A stretch of DNA of 64,000 nt from Magnolia sinica (taxonomy: Eukaryota > Streptophyta > Magnoliopsida > Magnoliales > Magnoliaceae). Position numbers and translations under genes: made by a program. The notes below the pieces were generated by a model, which was given only the letters and a program-made list of their open reading frames with translations, searched no databases and was not told the origin of the DNA. Where the stretch lies: NCBI RefSeq assembly GCF_029962835.1, contig NC_080586.1:64550001-64614000 (forward strand), read 5' to 3'. Positions 1-11,429 of this stretch are shown piece by piece (position 1 is the first letter of the stretch; every line of letters begins with the position of its first letter).

Positions 1-777
1 CATAGGTCTTTGGACCTTTTTTAAGTTCAACATGAACATTAATGTCTTGATCTTATTTTATTTATTTATTTTTAGACCATGAATCAAAGGGTTAATATTG
101 TATTATTGAAATGATTTTGGAAAGTGATTCGTCCACAGTGGGATGCAATAAATTAATAATTTAAATAATTAAATTATATAGATTCCAATTATAAAATTGA
201 AAATCTAAATTTACTATTAAAAACTCTATTGAAAATTCTATAATTCTTTAAGCCTAGAGTGTGTTCTAATATATCAAAATCTATACAAATGGGTCTATGG
301 TTTGTTAATTTAGACCTTTGATCTAGTGTGTCATATTCTAATAAAAAATATATCAGTTTATCATCGATTGCAGGCTGCTTAATTTCAATGTCATTTTGTT
401 CAAATAAATAAGAATATGTAGTCCATCATTGAGATTCATATTGTAAACTATCAACCACAAGCACAGGATTATCTAATCAAGATGAAATTTTAAATATAGA
501 TGATTCATGGTGCGGGATAATATATATTAGTATGTCATGTCTATTGGATGATTTGATCCATAAGATTGATGCTTCCAAAATGTATGGTATTGATTGAATT
601 TCTATTTTTCTATTTATTTAGATATGGTGATATGTTAAAAAGCAATCATGCACTATAAATGATTAAGTTATGTATCAATTGGATTATCACATCATATGAT
701 TAAGGAGACACAAAATGAACAGTAATGAGGGACATGGATTAGGTACCACCCCCACCAAGACCTAACTAGAGACAAAT
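1..777. other. AT-rich intergenic DNA, no gene seen
   Basis: No convincing coding region, RNA gene or element boundary. The sequence is AT-rich. Near 596-720 it contains the first unit of a loosely repeated motif that recurs further right (see the 590-2880 entry). Confidence 0.6.
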
Positions 778-2880
778 CAGGGGCTTTATGGAGCCCACCA
801 TGATATGTATGTTTTATCTATGTTGTCCATCCATTTTGACAGATCATTTTAGGTCACAAGGTTAAAAAGAAGGCAGATCAAAGGTTCAAGTAGACCACGC
901 CACAAGGAGATATAAGAATTAAAAGCCTATCTTTGAAAACTTCATAAGGGCCATAGAAGTTTTGGATTAAGCTAATATTTGTGTTTTTCTTTCATCTAGG
1001 TCTATGTAACCTTATCAACAGGTTAGATAAAAAATACACATCACAGTGGGCCCTAGGAAGGTTTCAATGTTGGATGTCATTGTCACCACTACTTCCTTTG
1101 GTGTGGTCCACTTGAGCCTTTGATCTACCTCCTTTTTGGGCTCATCATATAAAATAATCTGTCAAGATGGATGTACAATGTGGATACATCACAGTGGGCC
1201 TCACAGAGCCCCTACTAGGATTGGCTATGTCTAGCTAGGTCTGGTGGTGAGTAGTACCTAATTCACGTCTAGTAATGATGGACTACTTATTTTATTATTT
1301 ATTTTCACAAGTGTTATGTTGAAAAGGGGCGCATATCATAGATAATCTATGTTTTAAGTAATATTTTGATTGGATGAACCTATCCATATGATGGCGTATG
1401 AAATAGATGGTATTAATGGACTGTTTATGTTTTATTTCCTTAGACAATGTGATATATGTGTGCCCATGTGATCATATATGATAAAAATTTCATATTATGG
1501 CTCCCTATACCAAATAATTTCATGTTGATGAATTATAAATTTTGTTCCAACAATGTGACGAAGTGTAAATGTGATAATGGACTTTCTTTGCTAATCTCTT
1601 ATATTATTTAAATCTAGTGGCATGGCATGTGCAACACACATGGAAAAAGAAAAACTTGGAAAGACATGGAGAAATGGGTGGAGGAAAGACTGTCAAAGGT
1701 GAGTTATTCCATGCTCTAATAGATTATAACACCTTCTAGAACAATATAAACATCAACCATTTGATTTAGGTTCATTTTAGTACCTAAAACCATCAGTATA
1801 GTGAGTTTAACTAGGTGCGTATACTCAAAATAGTCCTTAGATTTAAGTTTTTCAATACTTTAACTATTTAAAGAATATGAGGATCATCCAATTTAAAAAA
1901 AATATAGTTAAATAATAAAATGCATAAAATATATCTATCTAAGAGATTTTATTTTTTATACATACCCATGTAACATATAATCTATTATATAAACAATTTA
2001 GATCATGGTAAGATGACCTCCTATTTAAAGAAAAAAGTCCTACTTTGAAATGTATTTTAGAAAATCTTATTTTGAGTGTGATACAAGTTACATGCATAGT
2101 TGCATATCGGTTATTTGTATCAATGTTTTAAAATGATAGAGGTGTCTATATCCCTAACTAAGTAGATAAATTTTACATGGTTGATAGACTAAGTGTTTAA
2201 GTTGTTGGTTGCTGGCATTCGGTAAGCATGCATACACCTCAAAATTGTATAACTATATATCATTACATTTTTCTTAAATACTTTTTCATATCCCTTGAAA
2301 ATTCAAAGTTCATGACCATTCAGAAACTAATTTGTATAGAAATATTACCCATGTCTCCTTGCATTATATACAATAGAAATTTAATTCAAAGGCTAGGATT
2401 TTTTTTAAAAATAAAAAATTCTATACATTTGATAGAGGGCTTACAAAATGATCACTAGCAATGGACTACTTACTATTATTTATTTATTTGCATAGGGTGA
2501 TATATTGAAAAGGTGCACCACCATTGTCATCTATGGTTAAAATTTCATATTGAATAGATGATTTATCAATATGATTGAGGCATATTTCTATTTATTTGAA
2601 AAATGTGACATATTGAGAAACCACATCTTATTATGGATTGCTTATAGCTAAAATTTTATCTCTATTAGATGGTCTTATACATGCAATTGGAGACTTATAA
2701 AATAAAAGGTAATAATGAATTATTTTTATGATTTATTTGAAGAGGGTAATACCATGAAAGGTTACCAACACAATATTTCATATATGATTAAAATTTCATT
2801 TCAATATATTATATATGATTGAAATTTCATCTTGATTGGATGATTCTTCTATAAGATTGAATACTTATAAATATCAATGT
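590..2880. repeat. Scattered, diverged ~110-130 bp repeat units
   Basis: Related blocks occur near 596-720, 1283-1390, 2461-2590, 2590-2710 and 2712-2860, with a weaker one near 6395-6480. Shared features are a TATTTATTTA run, then GGTGATATATTGAAAAG, then a stretch like ATGGTTAAAATTTCATATTGA and a GATGATT...ATATGATTGA segment. They look like a decayed tandem or dispersed repeat; no terminal repeats or target duplications are visible. The family is unknown to me. Confidence 0.4.
778..1216. mobile_element. GGGCCC-type inverted-repeat element, copy 1
   Basis: The left end starts AGGGGCT...GGAGCCCACCATGAT. The right end is its inverted counterpart (ATCACAGTGGGCC...AGCCCCT). The interior has the hallmarks that recur in all copies: a GTAGACCACGCCAC-like tract, GTTTTGGATTAAGCT, CCTTATCAACAGGTTGGAT, GTGTGGTCCACTTGAG, and a final AAAATAATCTGTCAAGATGGATG. 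No coding capacity. A MITE-like non-autonomous DNA element is the likeliest identity; superfamily not determined. Confidence 0.65.
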
Positions 2881-3300
2881 TGATGGAAAGCAACATAACA
2901 TGTGTGCGATCTAAGTGATTCATTAGTGGTGCCATTACGATCATGCCTGGTTGGTCCACTAGTCACTTAGGCAATGGTTACAGAAGATAAATAAACCCTT
3001 AAAGAGCTATCTACATATAACATATTAACTTAGTTTTTAAATTTTCTGTAAATATGCTTCTTTGAAAACTTATCCCACATTGAAAGTGAAATGGAATTAA
3101 AATGTAGTTTATATAGAATCTTTCCTATATAACTATTACTTAAGTCTCCACTAAGTATAATATATATATCATTCATTTACTCATTTTTCAATTATTCCAA
3201 TGAATGTTTCAATATCAACTGTTTGTCTCCACAACTGGCAGCCCTCGCAAAAAATAAAAAAACATATTTTAATAAATGTTTCAATCTCAATCATTCATCT
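1217..3300. other. AT-rich intergenic DNA
   Basis: No gene seen. Contains the diverged repeat units noted separately. A pyrimidine-rich tract follows at about 3355-3430 and may be the leader of the decayed hAT transposase gene downstream. Confidence 0.5.
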
Positions 3301-3831
3301 AAAAAATTCAAAAGTCGTCACGCCCACTTCTTATAATATATAAAATCAGAAGGATTTTCTTTCTCTTCTCGCTTCTTCTTCCTTTCCTCTCCTTTTCGTT
3401 CTTTTTCATTTGTTTTTCTCAATCTTCTTCTTATTTCTGGTGGGTTTTCTTAAACAGATAGATGATTGCTTTCTATTCAATTACATATTTTTATCAAGGA
3501 TTTTCGTTTCCTAGAGAATCCATAAGTCCACAACGTGCAAAGCATTGTATGGTCTTCTACGCGTGCATGCTCTTCTCGATTCTAACTTTTATTTTTTGCT
3601 ATATTGCCATGTATTTGCTTGCTCTATTTTAGTATTTCCAATTTTGGTATTTTCATTTCATGATTTTTTATAAAGAGATGTCTGTTTTTTGTGCCTAAAA
3701 TTGTTATCGATTTTTTTTTTTTTCGTTTTCTATGCTTAACTTGAAAAATATAGCACATATTATTTATTTATTCTTTTTTGTGTTATTTAATTGATGTTGT
3801 ATTAGGACTGGAAGTAATTTGTTGGATAGCT

Positions 3832-5735
3832 ATGTCCGAACCTAGTCAGATTATTAATGAGGTGTTAAGCCAATGTAGTTATCTTAAACAACAAAAATTG
3901 ATATCTAAATATGGAATGACTTTGATAAACATCGATCCTCCTCAAGTGGTGAGGAAGTGACTATTTGCAAGTATTGTAAAGGGAAGTTTATGAGGGTAGT
4001 AATAGTGGAACTAGCCATTTGAATAAGCATTTGACAAAATCTCCGAGGAAGAAGCATATCGATATTTCTCAATAATTAATATCATTGAATAAGAATGTAG
4101 GCGAAAAAACATTGTTTGAAGAACTCTTAAGTTTGATTAAGAACTAAGTCGTTTAGATCTTTATTGCATGAGTACCCATTTAACATGGTTAAACACGAGT
4201 ATTTTGAAATATTCGTAAATAATCTTCAACCCATGTTAAAATTGGTTTCTTACAACATACAGTTAAGGATGATGTGATGCATGTTTACAAGCAAAAGAAA
4301 GAAAAACTCTATGAGTACTTTAATAAGCTCTCCTCTCGAATTGGCCTTATTGCTGACTTCTGGACATTAGATTAATAAAATATTAGGTATTGTTGTATAA
4401 TTTTACATTTCATTGATAATGCATGGAAATTATAAAAAAGGGATCCTTACTTTCACAGTAGTAAAAACTCCTCATAATGTAGAGACACTATATAGAATCA
4501 TCATAGATAAAGTCCTAGAGTGGAATATTAATAAAAAAAATTTATTTACTATCACTATAGACAATGCTTCCACCAGCAATGCCATGGTTAAAAGTATAAA
4601 GACTTATCTTTTTGATCGATGATTGTTCGCATTATTTGGAATGTTGCTTCATGTCTGTTGTTTTGCTCATATTCTTAATTTAATTGTGCAAGACGGCTTA
4701 CGGGAAATAGCATGTATACTCCAAAAATTACAAAAAGTGTGAAATACATTAATTCATCACTGTTAAGGAAGAAAATGTTTCAATTTGCAGTGGCTCAAGT
4801 AAAATTCATAGGGAAAAATAGTGTACCCATGGATGTTCTAACAAGATAGAAGAACTCCACACATCTCATGCTCAAGGCTACTTTGGACTTTAGAGAAGTA
4901 TTTCCTCAATTAGAGCAATATGATCATGACTTAAAGGTTGATCCATCCAATGAAGAATGGAGATAAGAAAAGTTATTAGTAAGTGTTTGAATGTTTTCTA
5001 TGAAGCTACCAGTTTTAAATATCCAGCTGCTAATATGTACTTTCCCGATGTTTATGAAATTCATCTCAAATTAGTTGAATGGGAAAAAAGTGATTGTGAT
5101 TATGTTAAATAAATGGCAAATATAATGAAATCAAAGTTTAATAAATATTGGCATGAATGCAATTTGGTTTTAGTAGTGGCATTAGTTCTTGATCCTCAGT
5201 TTAAAATGAAGTGGAGTACTACTATTACTAAATCTATGGTGGTAATGTTCATTTCTACATTAGCAAAATTTGACATACAATGGTTGATTTTTTTCTTTGA
5301 GTGTAAAGTTGTTAACTGGGATTAATCAATGACAACTTTTTCAACCATTAGTGAAAGCAGTTGTAATAACATTTTTTCATAATTTAGTGGTGTTTCTAAT
5401 AATACTGAAGATAAATTTAGAGATTTTGATAAGTGGTATTCTCATGCACGTCCTGACAGTCAAGCAAGCTTTCTTTTAAAAATCAGAACTATATCAGTAT
5501 TTGGAAGAGCTACTATTTTCTCGCAACTAAGAGTTTAACATATTAAGTTGGTAGCGAATCAACAGTCCAAAGTTCCCAACATTTTAAAGAATGACTCATG
5601 ACATTTTGATTATTCCAGTTTTTATTGTCGCATCAGAATCAACATTTAATACTGGTGGTAAAATGCTTGATAAGACTCGTAGTTGCTTACTTTCAAAAGT
5701 TATGGATGCTTTAATATGTTGACAAGATTCGTTGC
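3832..5735 (+). pseudogene. Decayed hAT-superfamily transposase (BED finger / RICESLEEPER-like)
   Basis: A once-continuous transposase is recognisable in pieces over all three frames. It begins with MSEPSQIINEVLSQ. A BED-type zinc finger follows near 3955-4060: CKYC, then after a frame change GTSHLNKHL. Next come the hAT-like stretches LYEYFNKLSSRIGLIADFWT (about 4300-4370) and VKYINSSLLRKKMF (about 4740-4790). It ends with the hAT C-terminal dimerisation signature near 5625-5720 (ASEST-F-TGGKMLDKTRSCLLSKVMDALIC). In the family, the finger binds DNA and the C-terminal region mediates dimerisation. At least a dozen stops and several frameshifts separate the parts, so it is not functional. A C+T-rich tract at 3355-3430 could be its old leader. 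I did not find the terminal inverted repeats of the parent element. Confidence 0.75.
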
Positions 5736-5739
5736 GATG

Positions 5740-7400
5740 TCCAAAAAATAATAAGTAAATTTGAAATTTATTTAGTTGTAATTATTATTATTTTTTCATA
5801 CAAAAATTTCTAATTACCATTTTTATGTATATGGTAGGTGTTTTTTCTCCTACCATATGTACTAGTACGAATACAAGTTAGAATTGCCATAATAAATGTT
5901 TTCAACTTGGTAAAGAAAAATGTGTATGATATTTTCTCAGAGTTGATACTTGATAGAGTTTTATAACTTTATTTCTCTTTTTGTATTGGTTTACTTTTAA
6001 ACTATTAGTTTGACTTGATGGAGTTGATACTTGATAGATTTTTTTTAGAAATTTAGATTAGTTTTTAATTCGGTATGAGTAAATACCAATCCATTAACCG
6101 GACCTGAATAGGTGGCTAGTAGATCCAATCTGGCTTCAACTCTCTGACAAACCTGATGGGGCAAGTCTAGATCCACTATATAAGTCTGATAGAGCAGTCT
6201 AAATTTTAAGATGTTGATTCATTTATAATCTGATTTGGCTCTAGTCGATGACAAGGCTACATCTTCATGGGCCAGCGATCATTTTGTCGTAAGCAAGACG
6301 CATCCTTGCGTGCTTAGAAACTATGACATTTGGCAAGACTATTAAAGTTTTTCAAACAAAAGGAGAGTTATTTGATACTCCCGCAGAAAATGACACTTAA
6401 TACATATCCTATTAGAATTTTACATGTGGACGATTTATAGTTAAAAATTTCATACTAGATGGATGGTTTTGATCGTGTATGATCAGATGCTAACAAAATG
6501 AATAATATTAGCCCATGTAGACGTGGCATATGTGAGAGATTCACTCCATTCATCAGGTGGGAGGCTCAATGAACATGCCCTAATCCAACAATCAATATGC
6601 TCCATTCATCAGTTGGCCAGCAACTATATGGGAAAAAGGGACTCCCGACCGTCTATCCAGATTTAAAATATATGTGGCCCATATGATGAGTAGAGTGACT
6701 CATTTTTTGATAAACGGCTCAAATATCTTACACCTATGCTAAAAGTCCTCCAGACGTGCACCGAGATATATTTTTCTATCTTGCTCGAAAAAATCGCCCC
6801 ACCACTTGTCTGTTGCGAGCTAAAGCACGTGTTAAGCATAGACGAAAATTTTTGCTAGCTGACACAGATCTTTCCACACGAATATACACGTGCCAAATTG
6901 GAAATCGAATCCGTTAATCATGTCAGACTCGACATAGATTAACTGAATAATGAAATAAGGCCATTCAAATTCTAGAGGAGCCACATGCACTTGAAACCAA
7001 TGGCAATGTCTTGCTTACCATTGTTTTCATAGAAATGCAGCATTCATGACATCTCACCAAATCAATTTTTACATATTGATTTAAACCATAAGTCCCAACT
7101 AAAACAATGGCTCAGATTCAATGCACGAGTGCCAGCATAGCACATGTACCTACGTGTAGAGGTGCGCTTGGGCCTAACAGACTCCAACTAAAGAAAGAAA
7201 AACCCTCAAAAGGAACCGACAAATCTCGCCAACAGTTTGAAAATCTCGTGATATACAATAGACGATGCTCATGTGATAATTTTCTAAAAATATCAGGTGA
7301 TTTTGAAATATGAAATTTTTATTACAATAATATCATGATATTAATGCAGAAAAATAATTAAAAACCTGGGCAAATTTGTATTGTATAAAAAATCCCGCCA
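5740..7400. other. Intergenic DNA, no gene seen
   Basis: AT-rich to about 6060, then mixed-composition sequence. One weak copy of the 590-2880 repeat motif lies near 6395-6480. The short open frames have no recognisable domain. No RNA gene seen. Confidence 0.5.
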
Positions 7401-7408
7401 CATTCTCT

Positions 7409-7740
7409 GTGGGGCCCACCATGATGTGTGGGTTTTATCATGCTGTTCATCCATTTTTCTAGGTCATCCTGGGATATGAGCCCAAAAATAAAAGAGATCT
7501 AAGGCTCAAGTGGACTGCACCACAAGAATCAAGGGAGGTAATGACAACCACAACTGAAAACTTCAGCTATGATGTTTATTTGCCATCCAACTTGTTAATA
7601 AGGCAAGATTGACTCGGATGAAGGAAAACACAAATACCAGCTTGATCAAAACTTATGTAGCTTACGAGAAGTTATCAACAATAGGCATTCAATTCCACTA
7701 TTTGGTCTACTTAAGTGTTGGATTTGACTATTTTGTAATC
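7409..7740. mobile_element. GGGCCC-type element, copy 2, left part (split)
   Basis: Starts with CTGTGGGGCCCACCATGATG and shows the family hallmarks: GTGGACTGCACCACAAG, CTTGTTAATAAGG, GTCTACTTAAGTGTTGGAT. It is interrupted at 7740 by a solo LTR. The remainder resumes at 9737-9813 (CATGCCCTAAAATGAGAT, ATGGATGAATGGCCTGGAT). The TAATC at the break is duplicated on both sides of the LTR. Confidence 0.65.
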
Positions 7741-8159
7741 TGATGTAGAGCGGGTGGTAGGCACATTCATGTCTAAGATGAATTAGAGAAGACCCGATCA
7801 GAGGCGGAAGTCATCAGGACCGTCGGAACCTTAAAACATGCATATCTCACAAATTGGAATGAGTGACTTGACGTACCATATATGATTTTGGGGTAGGACA
7901 AGCTACTTTAGCCAACTAACCCGGCTATGCTTAGAGGTGGGCATTTTTGACCCGATCCAGTGGATCCGACCCGATCAGACCCGATCCGACCCGTTCTGAA
8001 TTGAACCGACGGCCTGGATCGGGGAAGATCATTTAGATCCGACTAGTTTTCGGATCGAGATCAGATAGTGGTTAATCCGAACCGTTCCGATCGAAAACCC
8101 TATCCGAATAGATCCGGACCGTTCTGATCCGGCCAGATCCGGAGTAAAAATCAATATTT

Positions 8160-8300
8160 TTACTTTTTCTTATGGTGTGGTCCACTTGAGCTTTGAATAT
8201 TCATCAATTTTGGGTTCAACAGCTAAAATAATCTGAAAAAACAAATGGACGACGTGGATACACTACATGCATTCACGGTGGGCCCTAACAAAGTTCACTC
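8160..8300. repeat. Right half of a GGGCCC-type element inside hAT-like copy A
   Basis: Runs from GGTGTGGTCCACTTGAGC through ATTCATCAATTTTGGGTTC to the terminal TTCACGGTGGGCCC. It corresponds only to the right half of the family. A close counterpart sits at 18140-18310 in the second hAT-like element. Confidence 0.6.
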
Positions 8301-8415
8301 ACATATGAGAATGAGTTACTTGCACGGCACGTCAACAGGCAGGCAACAGCTATTTACTTGCTTTGCACGTCAATACGGTAGGTTGTAAGAGTATGTATTA
8401 AAGTGGCTTAACCAA

Positions 8416-8865
8416 GTTACTTGGGCCCCACCATGATGTATGTTTTGTATCCAACCTTCCATCCATTTGGAGAGATCATTTCACGGCAATATCCAAAGAA
8501 TGAATGAAATCCAAAGCTCCAGTGGACCCCAATATAGAAAGTTCTATGGGCAGTGACGCCCACCATTAAAAACTTTTAAAGGCTACAAAAGTTTTAGATT
8601 AACCTAGTATTTGTGTTTTCCCTTATTTCTTTTTTTTTTTCAACTTTTGAACAGGTTGGATTTCAAATAAACATTACGGTGGGCCTTAGGATAGTTTCAA
8701 CGGTGGGAATCATTCTCCCCACTTTTTTCTGTGATGTGGTCTACTACAGATTGTTATCTACATCATTATTTGGCTCATGCCCTAAAATGATATCTCAAAA
8801 TTGATGGACGGTGTGGATATAACACATACAGCGTAGTGGGGCCCATAGAACTTGGTGACGTTACT
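8416..8865. mobile_element. GGGCCC-type element, copy 3
   Basis: Left terminus ACTTGGGCCCCACCATGATG; right terminus ACACATACAGCGTAGTGGGG followed by CCC. Interior hallmarks are present: AGTGGACCC, TTTTAGATTAACCTAG, GTTGGATTTCAAATAAACAT, GATGTGGTCTACTACAG. Non-coding; nested inside hAT-like copy A. Confidence 0.65.
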
Positions 8866-8927
8866 TCAGTAGCCTGCCCGATGGGACAACACATGCAGCA
8901 AGCATTTATACAAATTTTTTATGGTCA

Positions 8928-9060
8928 TGTGGGGCCCACCTTGATGTATATATGTTATCTAAGCCGTTCATCCATTTTGACATATCGATTTAGGCGTTGA
9001 ACAAAAAATTATGATACATTGAAGATTACAGTGGACCACACCATATGAAATGATCTGAAT
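8928..9060. repeat. Left half of a GGGCCC-type element inside hAT-like copy A
   Basis: Starts TGTGGGGCCCACCTTGATG and runs to GTGGACCACACCATATGAA, then stops at the GATCCG-rich subterminal block. Counterpart of 19530-19680 in the second hAT-like element. Confidence 0.6.
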
Positions 9061-9736
9061 AATGTCCAACCCGATCCGACTCGGTTTCCCTCACCAAGTT
9101 AGACTCGAATCAAGTCAAATAAATCAAGCATCGGATCTGTCCGAGTCAAGTGACCTGGACTCGGTCTCGGATCGGATCGATTTCGGGTCCACCTGTTAGA
9201 ATTTCGGATCTGATCGGGTTAGGATGAATCCGGTCCGATCCAGACCGATGCCCAGCTCTAGCTATGCCGGGTTACCCATGCCAAATTTGCGAGATTCTAT
9301 CATATTTACGATTGAATTTCATATTTATTATTTTTAGTAAGTTTTAGTTTGATTATAACTCTTTATCCATTGGGCTCTAGGAGTTGTATCCAACATAAAA
9401 GTGTTTAGAAAATTTAAGAGAATAACGTGGTTAAGCCATGTAGGACACTTACTCTACATAGAAAATTTACTATTTATAGTAAGTTGCGAATTATAAGAGT
9501 TTTATTTGTAGTTTGATTTTTAAATTTCTTTCATCGCTTAGTATCCCTGTTTTAAAGGGTTAGGAACTCGTTTATTTTATTCATCAATCAAATTAAGAAT
9601 TTTATAGAATTTATTTTTATTTTGCTTCTTTTTTCCTCATGGATTTGAGAAGTCTTTATGAGGAGTTTAGAGAAGCTCCGTAGATTCAGAGTAGTTATCC
9701 TTGAGGAAGATGGTTATCAACCTCATCCCCGCATCA

Positions 9737-9813
9737 TAATCATGCCCTAAAATGAGATAGAAAAATGGATGAATGGCCTGGATAAAGCCCATACGCTATA
9801 ATGAGTACAACAT
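9737..9813. mobile_element. GGGCCC-type element, copy 2, right part (split)
   Basis: Continuation of the 7409-7740 copy after the solo LTR: CATGCCCTAAAATGAGAT, ATGGATGAATGGCCTGGAT, then a decayed right end. Confidence 0.55.
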
Positions 9814-9876
9814 GGTTCTTGCCTGGACTCAGTCTATCCAGCTGAGCAGGACCCAAAGGAAGCAGATTACGTGCTG

Positions 9877-10322
9877 AGTAAACTCCGTGGGTAATCTATG
9901 TATTTTATCCACTTTGTATATCCATTTTACCATATGATTTAAGGGCTTGAGCCCTAAAATGAAGCATTGTGAATTGAACGTCTGCCGTAAGCCACACCAC
10001 ACAGGAAACATTGTGAATTGAACGTCTGCCCTTGAAAATTTCTTAGGGCCAATAAAGTTTTGGATGAAGCTGATATTTGTGTTTTCCTTCCATTCATGTC
10101 CCTATGATCTTATGAACGGGTTGGATTACAAATAAATATCACTGTTGTCCCTGGATGGTTTCAACGGTGGAAATCATTATTTCCACTGTTTCCTTTAGTG
10201 TGGTCCACTTGATATTTGGTATGCTTCAAGTTTGAGCTCTACCGCTAAAATAAGTTCAAAAAAAGGATGGACGGAGTGGATAAAACCATACATTCACGGT
10301 GGGCCTAAAATAGTTTACTCAA
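9877..10322. mobile_element. GGGCCC-type element, copy 4
   Basis: The left end TGAGTAAACT..GTGGG pairs with the right end TTCACGGTGGGCC...AGTTTACTCA. Interior hallmarks: TTGAACGTCTGCC, GTTTTGGATGAAGCTGATAT, GAACGGGTTGGAT, GTGTGGTCCACTTGATA. Non-coding. Confidence 0.6.
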
Positions 10323-10458
10323 TACCATAAAAACTTAATAACTCAGTATGCAGTCCGATTTCAGACCCAACGGGCCAGTGTGCCACCCTTTTACCTGTGG
10401 TCCCACGCCTGTCTTTCCCAATCAAGTGTCGCACAGTACAAGTGTATCAGCGACTTAT

Positions 10459-11028
10459 GGCTGGTGTACCACACACCAGCTATATAGCTGGTGTATTGAC
10501 ATCAGCAAGTTCTGTGGGTCCCATCATGAGGTATGTGTTATATCCAAACCTTCCATCCATTTGGTGAGCCCGTCTTAAGGATTGAGCCGAAAAATAAGAT
10601 AGATCTGAAGATCAATTGGACCACACTACAAAAAGCAGTGAAGGATTGAACGTCTACCATTGAAACCCTTTTGGGGATCACAGAAGTTTCTGATCAATAT
10701 GAAATTTGTTTTTCCTCTTCATCCATGTATTTGTGACCTTATTAACAGATTGGATGGAAAATAAACGTTATGACGGGCCTTACAAATTTTTTAACGGTGC
10801 AAATCATTATCCGGCCGCTATTTTTGGTGTGGCCCATTTGACCTTTGGATATAATTCATTTTTTGCTAATGCTCTAAAATGATCTTGAAAAATTGATGAA
10901 TGGTGTGGATATAATAAATACATCATTGTGAGGCTCATGTAATTTTGATCTCCTTTGAACCGTTCATACAACTCAAAGCTCGACAGGTATCTACACCAGC
11001 TATATAGCTGGTGTGTGGTACACCAGCC
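10459..11028. mobile_element. GGGCCC-type element, copy 5, with perfect 37-bp terminal inverted repeats
   Basis: The first 37 bp (10459-10495) and the last 37 bp (10992-11028) are exact reverse complements. Inside each arm is a perfect 22-bp palindrome, ACACCAGCTATATAGCTGGT plus GT. Between the arms lies a standard GGGCCC element body: TCTGTGGGTCCCATCATGAG on the left, ATACATCATTGTGAGG on the right. No clean target duplication was found; 9-mers on either side agree only partly. Confidence 0.75.
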
Positions 11029-11039
11029 AATCCGCTTCC

Positions 11040-11420
11040 TGTCTCACATAGGGGCTCTATGGGGTCCACTGTGATTTGTGTGCTTTTATTAATACTGTCT
11101 GTCCATTTTGCCATATTATTTTAGGGCATGAGCGGAAAATTGAAACAAATCAAGACTTAAGTGGAACACAGAGGACATTGAATGCGGATCATTAAGAACT
11201 CCTTACATGGAAGTTTTCAATCGAAGTTATACTTGTGTTTTCCCTTAGTCTAAGTCAGAGTTATGTTGTCATTATCCATAGAAAGGTTTTTCTTTGGGTG
11301 TGGCTCACTTAAGCTTTGGATTTGCATAATTTTTTAGCCTATGCCCTAAAATGATGTGAAAAACTGGTTAGACAATATAAAAAACACATATATCATAGTG
11401 GACCCCACATAATCCATGAC
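11040..11420. mobile_element. GGGCCC-type element, copy 6 (shortened)
   Basis: Left end GGGGCTCTATGGGGTCCACTG; right end TATCATAGTGGACCCCAC. The interior retains the ACTTAAGCTTTGGAT and GCCCTAAAATGATGTGAAAA motifs but is shorter than other copies. Confidence 0.55.
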
Positions 11421-11429
11421 TCAACCAAG

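Larger units (their letters stand above)
7932..9260. mobile_element. hAT-like non-autonomous element, GATCCG-rich ends (copy A)
   Basis: The termini are TAGAGGTGGGCAT and ATGCCCAGCTCTA, an imperfect inverted repeat fitting the hAT terminal pattern. The flanking 8-mers are GCTATGCT (7924-7931) and GCTATGCC (9261-9268), an 8-bp target duplication with one difference. Both subterminal regions (about 7950-8130 and 9065-9245) are dense in ACCCGATCCG/GATCGG-type repeats. The interior holds a right half of a GGGCCC element (8160-8300), a full copy (8416-8865) and a left half (8928-9060). No transposase. The same architecture recurs at 17647-19889. Confidence 0.75.
7741..9736. mobile_element. Solo LTR with 5-bp target duplication, itself interrupted
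   Basis: The ends are TGATGTAGAGCGGG and CCCCGCATCA, so the inverted termini are TGATG/CATCA. It is flanked by a perfect 5-bp direct repeat TAATC (7736-7740 and 9737-9741). No retrotransposon coding sequence lies inside. This is the footprint left by recombination between the two LTRs of a retrotransposon. About 1.33 kb of the span is a later hAT-like insertion (7932-9260), leaving an LTR of roughly 660 bp. A stretch near 7862-7931 is shared with the inner arms of the 14784-23901 palindrome. Confidence 0.8.
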
